Positions 44,415 through 55,743 of a stretch of 64,000 nucleotides of DNA are shown piece after piece. Below the pieces are notes generated by a model, which saw only the letters and a program-made list of their open reading frames with translations, searched no databases and was not told where the DNA came from. Within the stretch, counting starts at the first letter, position 1. The number at the start of each line of letters is the position of its first letter. The position numbers and the translations under genes were made by a program. This DNA is from Ceriagrion tenellum (Eukaryota; Arthropoda; Insecta; Odonata; Coenagrionidae), in assembly GCA_963169105.1 (NCBI GenBank), contig OY720636.1, positions 147,273,941-147,337,940 on the forward strand, written 5' to 3'.

Positions 44415-46460
44415 GCATCATCAATGAGAGGAGATGTTGCATAAAACGCGAGAGGGCCGTAAATATCGATCATGATTATTCTTCCACAATCGGACTTCAA
44501 GTCTTCATTATTTCTCGCTGCTTGACTGATTAGGCGACGACTCCCATTTCAACCCGACCATCATCCTATTGGGGGAGGGTGGGAAGGAGGGGCAGGGTAG
44601 GGAAGGAGGGGCAGGGTATCAGGGGCAGGGGAAGGAAGGGAGGGTATGTGGGGAGATGATCTTTGGGTGGGAGAGAGAGGACACTTTCATTGGTCCGCAT
44701 AAGAATCCCACAAAGTATGCGCTATTCTAATGAGTCCCAATGAGTGGCGGAGTAATTAAGATTAGAGAACCGCTCATTGAGTGGGGGGGCGCGAAGAGTC
44801 TGGCGAGGGGAGCGGGGGGTGTGGGACGCGGTCGGTGGGTCATCGGTCGCCAAATCGTCGTGTCCTCTCTCTCCGTCAACTCGGACGCACCCGCGAGGTC
44901 CACTTCCCATTATTACGCACACACCCCTCACCTCCTGGCCCCCCTTCTCCCCTTTCCCCCTCCACCAACCCCCCCTTCAGCCCCCGGCAACCGGTCTAGA
45001 AAAGGGGTGGGGGGAGAGCGTTTAGGATTGCGCCGCAGGAGAAGGGGGGTAATGTGGTCGCACGAACTCCGTGTAAGCCATTGCGTAAAATGCACAACCC
45101 TGAGGAGCGGATCCCACTAACGGTACCCCAGTGGAGGGTGGCAGGGAGCGATAATCCATCGGTGGGTTGGAGGTCGCCGGGTGACATCTCACAGCCTCCC
45201 TACCCCCTTCCGGGGCAGCTACGGTCCGAACACATATGGAGGATATATGCGCGAGGCAGGAGTGGTAGTTTAAAATGACACTTAACCCTCCCGAAGGAAG
45301 TTTCCATTCATTGTGACGCTACGTAATAAAATAAAACCCTTAATATAATAAATAAATACAACATCTATAACTATACATAAATAAAAAAACAAAACAACGT
45401 TTACATCGTTGGTCCGGATTTTTACGTAACATAAGTGATTGAGGTATAGTTCTAAATAATAAAGTTTTAATACTTAAGTATTGTTTTTATATATTTCTAA
45501 GCCTATAGAATTAACCTAATTAAAATTCTATTTATGACTTTATCTATGAATTATGACTATTTTTTAGGAACATTCAAGAGGGAAACCACATTTTTGTGAG
45601 AATCTTGATCCATTTTATTTATTTTATGGTTAACCTCTTTATTAATATAACTGCGGGCAAAATGATTGACTTTCGATGCCATATCCTTGTGACATAAATT
45701 ACTTTAAATGTTGTGTACGGCGACATGACTGTCAATCTCTGACATCCGAGTCCGGACCGTTGTTTCCCGGGCGGTGAACTTGTGCCCCCACCCCTGGATT
45801 ATCGCTCCCACCCTCCACTGGGGTACCGTTAGTGAGATCCGCCCCTCAGGGTGTGCATATTGCGCAATGGCTTACACGGAGTTCGTGCGATCCCACTTCC
45901 CCCCTTCTCCTGAGGCGCAATCCTAAACGCTCTCCCCCCACCCCTTACCTAGACCTGGTTGCTGTAGGTGGTGGAGGGGAGAAGGGAAGAGGGAAAGGGG
46001 AGGCCAGGAGCTGAGGGGTGTGTGCGTAATAATGGGAAGTGGACCTCGCGGGTGCGTCCGAGTTGACGGAGAGAGAGAACACGGCGATTGGGCGACCGAT
46101 GACCCACCGACCGCGTCCCACCCCCCCCCCCCCACTCAATGAGCGGTTCTCTAATCTTAATCACTCCGCCACTCATTGGGACTCATTAGAATTGTGCATA
46201 CTTTGTGGGATTATTATGTGGACCAATAAAAGTGTCCTCTCTCTCCCACCCCAAGATCATCTCCCCACATACGCCCCTCCTCCTCCCCCTCCCCCAATAG
46301 GATGACTGTCGGGTTGAAATGGGAGTCGTCGCCTAATCAGTGAAGCAGCGAGAAATAAGCTGATGACTTCAAGTCCAGTTGTGGAAGAACAATTATGATT
46401 GAATTTCACGGCCCACCCGCGTTTTATGCAACTTCTTCTTACCTCAATGATGCAAATTAT
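44415..46460. repeat. Two-kilobase inverted duplication of GC-rich DNA
   Basis: Left arm about 44415-45235, right arm about 45735-46460, around an AT-rich spacer of about 500 bp. Outer ends match as 'gttgcataaaacgcg' (44441) and 'cgcgttttatgcaac' (46419). Inner parts match as 'cggtaccccagtggagggtg' (45121) and its complement at 45809-45828. The position sum drifts from 90866 to 90949, so the right arm has lost about 80 bp net. Arms differ by substitutions and indels. Long G-rich runs (44571-44660) and their C-rich mirror (46235-46300) lie inside. Open frames in it are compositional. It could be a foldback transposon, a DNA transposon with long terminal repeats, or a segmental inverted duplication. 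Confidence 0.85.
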
Positions 46461-46464
46461 GAAG

Positions 46465-47915
46465 GTTTCACCGATAGTACGTCTGATCTACCGGTGTTTT
46501 TCGCCGAAGACACCGTCATTGACACACAAAATTTCGTTAACCACGAAGGGAAAATACACACAAAATCGGACGCAAATTCACGATTCAAAATATAAATTTA
46601 TGCTTTACATATTAACTTATCATTACGTTCCCTTTCAGGGCATACATCAGAATAGGCTTGAATATTGCTGTTCGACCTGGGAAACTGGTTCTCATGGAAT
46701 GTCATCCTCACTGCTTCCTTATAGCATAACTATAACGTTCTATTACATTCATGACCTCTTTCCTATTCTTTGACTCCGTGTACATCACCTCTTAAGGGAT
46801 TCTGTCAACACATTCACCCATGGCCTTCATGACATAACGCTCCAGCGTTAACTCCTGCATCATAGTTCTTCCTCTTTCCATTTAGCTTTAATGTATATTG
46901 TATCACAAATATTTTGTTCCAAATTATAAATATTAGGGGTTGAAGACTGTGGAAGAATACATGCGTAGGCCAACGAGCAATAAAATGAGGCATATTTTTG
47001 TTTGCGTAAATAATTTTCATTCCCCATTTAGTCTTAGGAGGTTCTCTGTTTGTGCCTTTAAACATTTTTCGACCAATGCGTTCTTTTTAATCGATGTAAG
47101 GAAAGTAAAAGTCCTTTGTAGAATGAACAATTAGCACTCTTTCGAGTAAAACTCTTTCTATATCATTTATAATTTGGAGTATTTTACCTGTTGCAAATGC
47201 AAAGTTTAAATAGCACTGGCTCAATTTTCGAGATCCACGTTTATGAGGAAGATTATTATTTAATAGAGAAAGGTTAAGTTTACACGCATGTTGAATGCTA
47301 TTTCCACTGTTTTATGTTAATAGATGAGAAACCAACAACTATTGACGGTATAAATTGTTCACGAATCACACGATCTCAATGAAAATTTAGGCATTTTTCA
47401 TACATCACTATACCTCCATGGAAAAGGCATGCCAAAACTATTCCAAAATAAGGTGGTTAACTTTATCGCTGAAATATTCTGAATGTACAGTAAATGGAAA
47501 GAACTTCCTTCGTATGAACCTCAGCAAACTTCAATTGAACGAAGGCACTGCATCCCATCATGCAAACTGTTTCCATGACGTAGAGCGCATTACGCAACCT
47601 TGGTGATCTTCTTGGAACTAACGGTTTATTATTCAATAGTGCAGCCAATAAAATCACAAACCTTCCCAGCTTTCACCAATGACAACCTAACCTACCTACT
47701 GAGTGAAAAGAATAAATTGAAAAGCTATGCTAGGCTTACCTTTCTCGATTCTAAAGGCCATATTCCTCATGGCAACTGCAATTGTTTACGCATCATCCCA
47801 TCCTACAAGCTAACGAAGACTTCCCAACTGACATATCCCACTACATGATTGCAATATCGAGGAATTATGCCGCATTTCTTCAAACTTAGCATTAAAACTT
47901 GACTAGCGGTCGCCT
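46465..47915. other. Unannotated stretch
   Basis: No supported gene. A short stretch near 46650-46690 reads RLEYCCSTWETG, faintly like the CR1 LINE thumb region, but too short to call. Confidence 0.4.
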
Positions 47916-47917
47916 TA

Positions 47918-48508
47918 ACATGCGCTGAAAATTTGTTTCAATTAATATCACTTTGCATCACTAAATGTCATTATGAGTAATTTAAGGATGACAGGTCGGC
48001 ATAACACGGTCTCATTCGCTCTCTCTGTCCGCATCTAGAAACAATCGTGCTCCTTGAATGTTTCACTTTTGTTTTGTCCCGTTGACGCCTTCTTCAGCCC
48101 ACGCCTCGGGTGTGCGCTGTCAGACTTCTGCTTTGCACGAGTTGACCGAAGCAATTCTTTCGCTTATCACTGCGATCAAGTGCATAGTGGTTTGTAAAAC
48201 CACTTTCGCTGTATTTCATACAGCTCCTAACAGCTGTAGCATCGTACTTTACCCAATCTCTGAATGTCACAGACTTATTTGATAGCACCTGTATGGAATA
48301 TGATAAGCTACAATACATATTTCAATATTACTCAATGCATAACTATATCAAAACAATGAACGATATCTCCCTTCGTGATTTTTTCTCCTTTTCATTAACG
48401 GAATGTTCCAAAAATGCATAAATTAGAAAACATGTCATCCTTAAATTACTCATAATGACATTTAGTGATGCAAAGTGATATTAAATGAAACAAATCTTTA
48501 GCGCATGT
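47918..48508. mobile_element. Element bounded by 76-bp inverted repeats
   Basis: Arms 47918-47993 and 48433-48508 pair without indels (positions sum to 96426) and with about three mismatches. Each arm contains 'tgcatcactaaatgtcatta'. The 439-bp interior has short frames only. No clear target duplication was found, so the outward ends might lie beyond the arms. It may be a MITE-like element or two opposed copies of a short repeat. Confidence 0.65.
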
Positions 48509-48509
48509 A

Positions 48510-49825
48510 CATACATCAGTTTCATTCTCAATTATCACCGTAGAGACTTTCGTGAAAATAATTCATACACTAATTTAGCTACAAAGAATCTGTATAGCGC
48601 ACTGTCATTAGATAAACTACCTCCAACTTAAATCCCATAAACATGCATTCCACTATTTTAGATGTAAAAAGACAACAAATATTTTTTTATTTTTATATAC
48701 CCTCTAAAATTAGCGAAAACCAAGTTATCCCCAGCAAAAATTTAGAAATCAACTTCGACCTGACTGAAGATAATGAACACTGCTCGGCATACTTATCTCG
48801 CAGAAATATCAGCAAATGCTAGTAAGATCAATTTTTAGGTGAAATGCCAAAGGCAATTGCCACCTCTTTCCACCTGCAAACAGCCTGGTTCTATTCCCAA
48901 GATCCTCATTTTTTATCACAGCTCACCCGTCTACTTGAGCAAGAAATTGTCAAAAATCGCACAGAATTATGCATTCAATGAATTCTTGAACTACGAATAC
49001 TGAGTTCGTCTTTGGAGGAAGTACGTCGTTGCTTTACGGAATGAAGCAGGAAATTCTTTCTCGGTGGTTTTCTTAATTTATCTTTCGGTAATTCCATGCC
49101 AACATGAACACAAAGAAGTGTGAAAGTTTACTTTACATCTCCGATATCGAATGAATTTCCAAGACTTTTTTCTCCTCATTTCTTGAACATGCCTAATAGT
49201 TATGCACAATATGCATACAGTACCCTTGTTACAGGAGGAGGCAAAATTGAGTTTCTCAAAATTTCATGTTTGATTTATACTCGATTTCTCTGGACAAATG
49301 ATATTTATGTCAGTGCACAAATGCTCATTTGAAAGAAAAAACAAAGATGCAGGATATGTTTATGCATTCAATGAGAACTCTCGCATTTCAAAGCATAAAA
49401 GATTATTTTGAAAACTTATGAACTTGTTTCTCTCAGAACACGTGCCCTTATGTCCGGCTAAGTATTTATATTCCTCAGCTCAATATTGAAGCATAACATC
49501 CCTGAAGTTTTTCCTATGCTTAGTTTCTATTCTAGGGAGCCATTAATTTTTTATGTTTCAGCATTTATATTAGCCTGCAAAAGTACCACACGTGTATCAT
49601 TTGAATTCAGGGGCTGATTAAAAGCGAAAAAGAAAGAGTAAGATACCGAATCTCAAATATGCCAGTGTAGCGATGTATCAATCTCGACGCATCCCAAAGT
49701 TAGTTCTAGTATCTAGGTTCCGTATTGATTTTTTTCAGTTTACTAGGTATTACGTCATTATGGCTATTCATGTGATGCTAAGAAAAGTATTCCATGAGTA
49801 CGGTTGTCAGTGGTATGGTTTTGGC
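48510..49825. other. Unannotated stretch
   Basis: No supported gene or repeat. Confidence 0.45.
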
Positions 49826-49829
49826 TAAC

Positions 49830-50615
49830 ATCATTAAACTTTATATAACAGGTCAACAATTCCTCTTTTAAACCTTCGAAATCCGCCTTGTGGTTTAAGT
49901 ACACTTTTCTCTTTGTGGCTACCTTTTTCTCAGTATTCATATGAAATTAAGTAATTACTGCTTTTGGTCATTAATACCATTCACTGTTACAACATTAAAG
50001 ACGTTTTCAGATATGTGTGTCGCTAAAAGATCCAGAACATTCTTTCCTCTCGTCGGTGTTGTTACTAATTGATGCATAAGTTTAGTGAAGAGTGTCGTAT
50101 AACTCCTTATCTTTTTCGCCATTTTCCAGTCCATCAATGGAACGTTAACATCACTACCAATAATAATATTACTTGTTAATAATAATAACAATAATAATTT
50201 ATTTTCTTTTATGAATTGTTTAACCTGTCTTTCTAACTGAAAAACTGTGTTTAAAACTTAGGTCTGGAGGTCTATAATATACGCATATAAAAATTCTATT
50301 TGATGAGCACATAATTGAACACCACACACTTTCTATGTCATTTTCTGGAAATATCTCGACTCTGCTAACAATCTCGTCTTTAACAGCAATAAACAGTCTC
50401 GCTACTCGCGAGAATCTCGCTACTACTACGATTTTGGAAAGACCTCGTCATCCGTAATTTCATTCGACAACTAACTTTCTATTCCCATAAATACATCAGC
50501 GTCCGTGCTTCAGCTGACATCGCGAAAATCGGCGACTTTGTTTTTAACACATACAGCAATTGACGATCACTAACGAATTTGATTCCATTTGGATACAATT
50601 TGCAGTTTCCTCGCT
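49830..50615 (-). pseudogene. CR1-like LINE endonuclease domain, degenerate
   Basis: On the minus strand, 50615 to 49830, the pieces of an AP-type endonuclease appear in order: NKVADFRDV, STDADVFMGIES, NEITDDEVFPKS; then FIAVKDEIVSRVEIFPENDI, CVYYRPPDLS; then IIIGSDVNVPLMDWK (normally GDFN), LVTTPTRGKNVLDLLATHIS and GINDQ (normally GISDH). These match the CR1-like LINE at 29.2-30.4 kb in order but belong to a diverged family. Substitutions at the GDFN and SDH motifs, plus stops, mean it is inactive. The RT is absent. Confidence 0.75.
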
Positions 50616-50619
50616 TTTA

Positions 50620-51850
50620 GTAGGCTAGGACATTAATGGATGTCGTCTTTTATATACCTCAGCCACTTTCAGCTTGAAATAAATACGCAAAATTGAGAGT
50701 GGATGAGGGACGGAGAGGGTGGTGGCCGGTGGGGTGGGGGGATGGGCGGTGGCAGGGGGTGTTTTGGGTAAAGGAGGAGGCGCATAATGGGCTGAAATCG
50801 ACAAGCGCCGGTCAAAATTTGAGAGTCCTTTTTCTTGTCTGGAAGTAGAACTTTTGCATGAACAGTCCTTACTCATCAATACACGTAACAAAATAATTTA
50901 AAGTTTAAAATAAATATCTGAAGTAAGAAGGAGTCTTCGGAACAGATCCTCGTTAGTGGTCACTCAAGAGATTGCCATAGAAACCTTCGGGTGTCTCTAT
51001 GTCTGGCCTCTAATGCCTCTTCCGATAATTGCCCCGGCGGAAGTATAGCCTTAAAATACTTCCTCAGGAATAAAATTAAGGTGCGATGGTAGTAAGGGGC
51101 CTTCTTGCGGTAGATGACACGAAGAAAGAGGTGGCATATTCCTCCAGTAAACAGGGGGACTTAAATGATAGCGCAGAACAAAAGCAACAGTGGGAACGAA
51201 GGTATATTAGGCTACGACTGCGATCACGGGGAAAATATAATTCCACCTTAAGACCTTCGTATTTAAATAGAATGGCTTTAGGCCCAACATAAATGTCCAG
51301 CACCCACTTTAGATCAAAATGAATATGCCTAAACTATTTATTCAAGAGAGGTATAAAAAAAATTAGCATGTCATTCCGTACTAGAATAAACAAAATGTAA
51401 GTTGGGTAAATAAAAGCTAACTAAACCAGTTTCTATTGAAGAAGAAAATAATTCATCTGTAAAGAAAAGCATGAAAACATACTATTAAGATTTATATTAG
51501 TGTCCAACATAGCCTTGAGCAATACAGGCGTGTGGCTAATAGGTAGTCTCAATGGGTGAGGGTTTTACCGTTATATCTTGCCCACAAAATCTGTCGAGTT
51601 CCTTTTCAATATATTTAAAATTATAAGCCACCGATGAATCAACTAAACGTCAGAAACGTATTAACTAACTAGCCGCGTCCCGACTCCGGGACAGAGTCGA
51701 CCCTGCCGCGTTACCGAAAATTCGATTTTATTTTCGGGGACAAAAACTTTCCCTTTGGTTTCAAGTACAAAAAGCTTAAAAGACCATAATGCACGGATAA
51801 CTCGTCGTATTTTGATGTCGAACTAAACTATTTCACTGCTTTAGCTTAAA
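50620..51850. other. Unannotated stretch with G-rich patch
   Basis: No gene supported. A G-rich, quadruplex-prone run lies at 50700-50765 (several GGGG blocks). Confidence 0.45.
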
Positions 51851-51854
51851 AAAT

Positions 51855-52415
51855 AGGTTTATGAAAAAAATGAAAAAAGAATTTTTAGCATGCGTTTCTA
51901 AAAAATATTAAAAATGCTAAAAAAGAAATATATTATCGCACAAAAAAAGATATGAAATTTTTTCTCAAGTGAATGGAAGTTTAGACTAGTACTGGAAATG
52001 ATTAGATTAAATTAAATTCAAAGGAATTAGCCACACAATGATAAGACCACAACGAAAATCGTGGGGCGCTCTTTTATATTCGATATCAACACAAATTCAT
52101 TACATATGAAGATTTTGGTATTCAATGGAACAGAGAGCGTCAATACACAATTTCTAGAAAATCTTTAAATGAACTTAAATTGAGATGTAAAATATGAATG
52201 AAGTCGCGCCCCATGCTTTTCGTTGTGGTCTTATCATTGTGTGGTTAATTTTTTTGTTTTAATTTAAACATTTCCAATACTAGGCAAAATTTTCATTTAC
52301 TTAGGAAATATTAATTTTCTTTTTTAGTGCGATGTTAAGATATTTCTTTTTTCAGATTTTTTAATATTAAAAATTCTTTTTCATTTTTTTATTTTTTATT
52401 AATAGTCCTAGTTAG
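51855..52415. mobile_element. Long inverted-repeat element, about 560 bp
   Basis: Arms of about 210 bp (51855-52069 and 52206-52415) around a 136-bp centre. The inner 39 bp pair almost perfectly (52031-52069 with 52206-52244, sum 104275; 'ccacacaatgataagaccac' at 52031). The outer AT-rich parts are more diverged but still alignable ('gtactggaaatgattagatt' against its counterpart near 52265-52290). The strong inner and weak outer match is the reverse of a normal transposon terminus, which suggests a foldback or hairpin-type repeat. No coding capacity. Confidence 0.65.
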
Positions 52416-53320
52416 TAAATTGTTTAACAAACGAAAAGTTCATTAATAAACATTTTATTAACTAGGACTAAAATAACTAGGACTGTTTACTAAAAAAATT
52501 CACAGATGCGATGACTCTGATACACCCACGGGACAGGAATCGGATTCTTTACCTCTAACCCAATTCAATTAATAAATTTGAGTGAATGAAGTGGTAAGTA
52601 TGTGGGGTAAAATGAAGAGGCAACCATGGATCCATGGATCCATAGAAAAACAAGTTAAAGAAAATCATGTAAAAATAGTGTCCACTATTTGACATGATAA
52701 TTGTTACAATAATTGTTTTAGAGAAAATTCAAATACAATGCAAATGGCATACTAATTACATGCAATTAAAGGCAATGATTTTTTTTTAATATGTTAAATT
52801 AGATTTTTAATGCGTATGTTTCTTGCAAGAGGTTTTGTAATACTTTTTAATCGGAGGTATTAAGAGAAAATCGCCTTTTTTACAAAAATTGTTGAAACTT
52901 TTAAGCCGCTGCTAATTGTTAACAAGTAAAAGCTATGGTACAATAAATGTGGTATCACAGGCAACAGCTAAGTTTTAGTGATCATGCAAAGTATTATATT
53001 CCATACTAAAAAAGGAACATTTGAAATTTTGACAAGCTTATTTCAATTTCAGCCCACTGAGAGGCGGTTATTTGGGGTACCATGACGTGGTTGTGGGGGG
53101 GGAGGAGGGAAGGGAGGGACATGGGGAAGTGTAGACACGGTCAGTTGGCTAGAAGGATTAGTTTTCCGAACATAACGAAGTGAAACTGTTACGAAGGCTT
53201 CCGCGGTTTTCTTGTGTTTTGCAATTTTTCGGGTTCTCCCCGCGTTGCAGCACTTTTGTGGACGAACATTTCGCCGGCATTCCAATCGGCATCAACAGGT
53301 CCGACAAAAAAGGTTATGTA
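52416..53320. other. Unannotated stretch
   Basis: Small inverted and direct copies of 'taactaggact' (52421-52490) and a 'ggatccatggatcc' palindrome (52629-52642) are seen. A G-rich run lies at 53086-53130. No gene. Confidence 0.45.
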
Positions 53321-53324
53321 TAGT

Positions 53325-54000
53325 GGGCAATACATATATACATACCAATCGCGCCGTTCCCTTCCGGGGTAGGCACAGTCACAAAGTTTTACTCAAAAAT
53401 ACCTAATTGAACATCTAACTCTGCTTCAATAATCTCCTCCACACTGGCCTATCCTTGCAAACCTCTTTCGCCTCATTTAACCTCAAACACTGCTTCATAC
53501 GAGCCCTCCTATTTTTAAGACTCCTAATATTCCTCCTCCTAAGAATTTCCTCAACCACATTCAACCACAACTTCCTCGGCCTACCTCTACTTCTCACACC
53601 ATTCATTTCACTCTTATATGTCTGTTTCGTTATTCGACTCTCATCCATTCTCTCAACATGACCAAACCAACGAAGCACACTCCTTTCGTATATGTCCATT
53701 ACTGGAGCATCCAAACCACATTCGTTTATTACTCACTCATTCCTGATCCATCCATCCTATTTTTTTCGCAAATATTCCTCAGATAACTAATACCCACGAC
53801 ATTTAGTCTACTCTTATGTATATCCTGACATACCCATGTTTCACTGCCATAGCGAAGTAAAAATAATTTTCTGTGGAAAATTACTAGGTTTATATTTAAA
53901 GTATGGGTATTTTTAAAGTATTCCATGCACCTATTCAAGTATGATCCACGTGCACGCACCAAAGCAATTGAATTCTTCGCTATCCTTTCTTACGCTAATC
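53325..54000 (-). pseudogene. LINE reverse transcriptase C-terminal region, degenerate
   Basis: Minus strand from about 53990: an ARGSYLNRCMEYFK stretch, LLRYGSETWVCQDIHKSRLN, VVGISYLRNICEKNRMDGS; after a frameshift, ERSVLRWFGHVERMDESRIT, RGRPRKLWLNVVEEILRRRN, ending LKQS and a stop at 53415. YGSETW...L.VVE..YLR.ICGK.R and LRWFGHVERM...GRPRK are hallmarks of the post-RT region in several LINE clades. This family differs from those at 0.4, 14.8 and 25.6 kb. RT catalytic motifs are missing (5' truncation). The 3'UTR ends near 53325 with a TATGTA-type tail. Confidence 0.75.
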
Positions 54001-55535
54001 TTGAGCCTCTTACGGATCGATTTAATCGTTTCCCAAACTACTTCTTTGAGCTCGCGCGTAGATTCGCTCCATTTTTACTGCCATTGAAGTTCATTCGCCA
54101 TCGTAAGCACATCAAATCACATTTCTCCGGCTGAGTGACCCGCCAATTCAAATGACCGCACACAACGCCACTTAATCATAATTTCAACGGTTCCTCCCGA
54201 ACATCTGTCTTAGGGATTGCTAATGCAAACTTCTTCCTTCCCCCCCTTCCACCGGCTACGACCTCCCGCTCCAAAATCCCTCCCGCCGTTCCATCTACCC
54301 CTTCCCACAATCGTTTTTCTTTCTGTCTGTCTCCTTCTAGGGATGAAATTGTCAGGGCTCTCTCCCACACCTCGCACCGTTTTCCATACATAATTAAGGT
54401 GTACACTCGTGGTGATAATCGTATAATATTAAGGTCCAAGGACGCAGGCCATGGCTGGTACTTGGATAGGCATTTTACTTATTATGCTTTGAACAAGTGC
54501 AAAAGGAGCATAATTTTAAGAGATTTTGATAAAAATATATCACCAAATTTGGTTAATTCAAAAATAACCATGGCTAAAAACCGCAAATTTCAATGTCACA
54601 CCGATATTGTTTCTACTCTAAAGGTTCAAAAGAAACAATGTTGGGGAAAACGTGTGCCATAGAGTTTACATGACCAATCTCATTTTCAAATTAGATTCTA
54701 CTGGCGAATGTATACTTTTCGATTAGTAATACATTTCCGTGATTATGTAGTTCATCAAGTTTATCACCCTCCTTATCCAGTGACTCCGCCAATACACAAA
54801 ATAGCCCAATCAATCTGTAAACAATATCTGCTCTAAATATCGTCACCACATCAAAAGCTACGAAAATGGATAATTCAGAAGAATAAGTCCCATGCACTGT
54901 ATGGACATCAAACGCATTTCATGTAATTAACACTTCATACACCAATTTTGTCGTCGTCTTTTGAACGTCCCCAGAAATTGACCGAACAATCTTCAAAAAA
55001 CAAATCTATTAAATTAAGATTGGTGGAGGAGATACAATATAGTTAAAAATAGTAGAGAACCATCAGGACATAAATTGCAAATTTTAGAAAAAAATCAAGG
55101 AAGAAAATAAGATGAAAGAATAATGAAATTGGTAATGGGAAGTGGTAACCGCTAACCCTATCATAAATAGCGCGCTCCACCCCGTAAGTATTGGAGAATA
55201 AACATAGTCAGGATTATCAGGCAGCCACGACATAAAGATACACGTGCGCTAAGAGCAGTTGCAATAAAAATGTACAGTGAGTTAATGTAAGAAAATTAAG
55301 AGCCAAACACAAAAAAAAAAACAGAAAAATTCAGATTTACCACCCAACAACCAAAGAGCATACAATACAATATTAAAACTTGCCTCGGAGGTCGTTCGAG
55401 GTCAGCACGTGGAGCGAAAGTTTGGTAACAGCGTCCACCGCTAAGCCCGTCCACTGTCAACCAAACGTGAAACACAATAGAATACGGAGGGGTGGAAGAT
55501 TGGGATCCAGGGTCAAGGATTCAGCCCATTTCATC
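54001..55535. other. Unannotated stretch
   Basis: No supported gene. Small frames at 54176-54439 and 54399-54662 overlap antiparallel without motifs. Confidence 0.4.
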
Positions 55536-55539
55536 CAAA

Positions 55540-55743
55540 GGCCGCTTTCACGGTACATTTTATTGCATAAACGAATCTATAAATTCTTTCATGGGGAAAA
55601 TTTTACCGTGTTAAGTGGCAAATTGTATGATGTTCAGTCTGAATGACTGAACGGGAAATAAAACCTGCTCTAATTCCATTCATTTTCTTGTACAATCTAT
55701 GATTCATTCGTCTGTGCAAGAAAATTTACCGTGTAAAGCGGCC
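55540..55743. mobile_element. Short terminal-inverted-repeat element (MITE-like)
   Basis: Begins GGCCGCTTTCACGGTA (55540) and ends with the complement of GGCCGCTTTACACGGTAAA (55743). The inverted ends extend with gaps to about 38 bp ('ttgca..a.acgaat' in both). Total about 204 bp, non-coding. A clear target duplication was not found, so the superfamily is open. Confidence 0.65.

Noticed and set aside
44740..45278. Open frames in the inverted duplication arms
   Set aside because: Low-complexity, proline- and glycine-rich translations mirrored in the other arm; explained by composition.
46640..46700. Short CR1-like match RLEYCCSTWETG
   Set aside because: About 12 residues only, with no flanking support in any frame.
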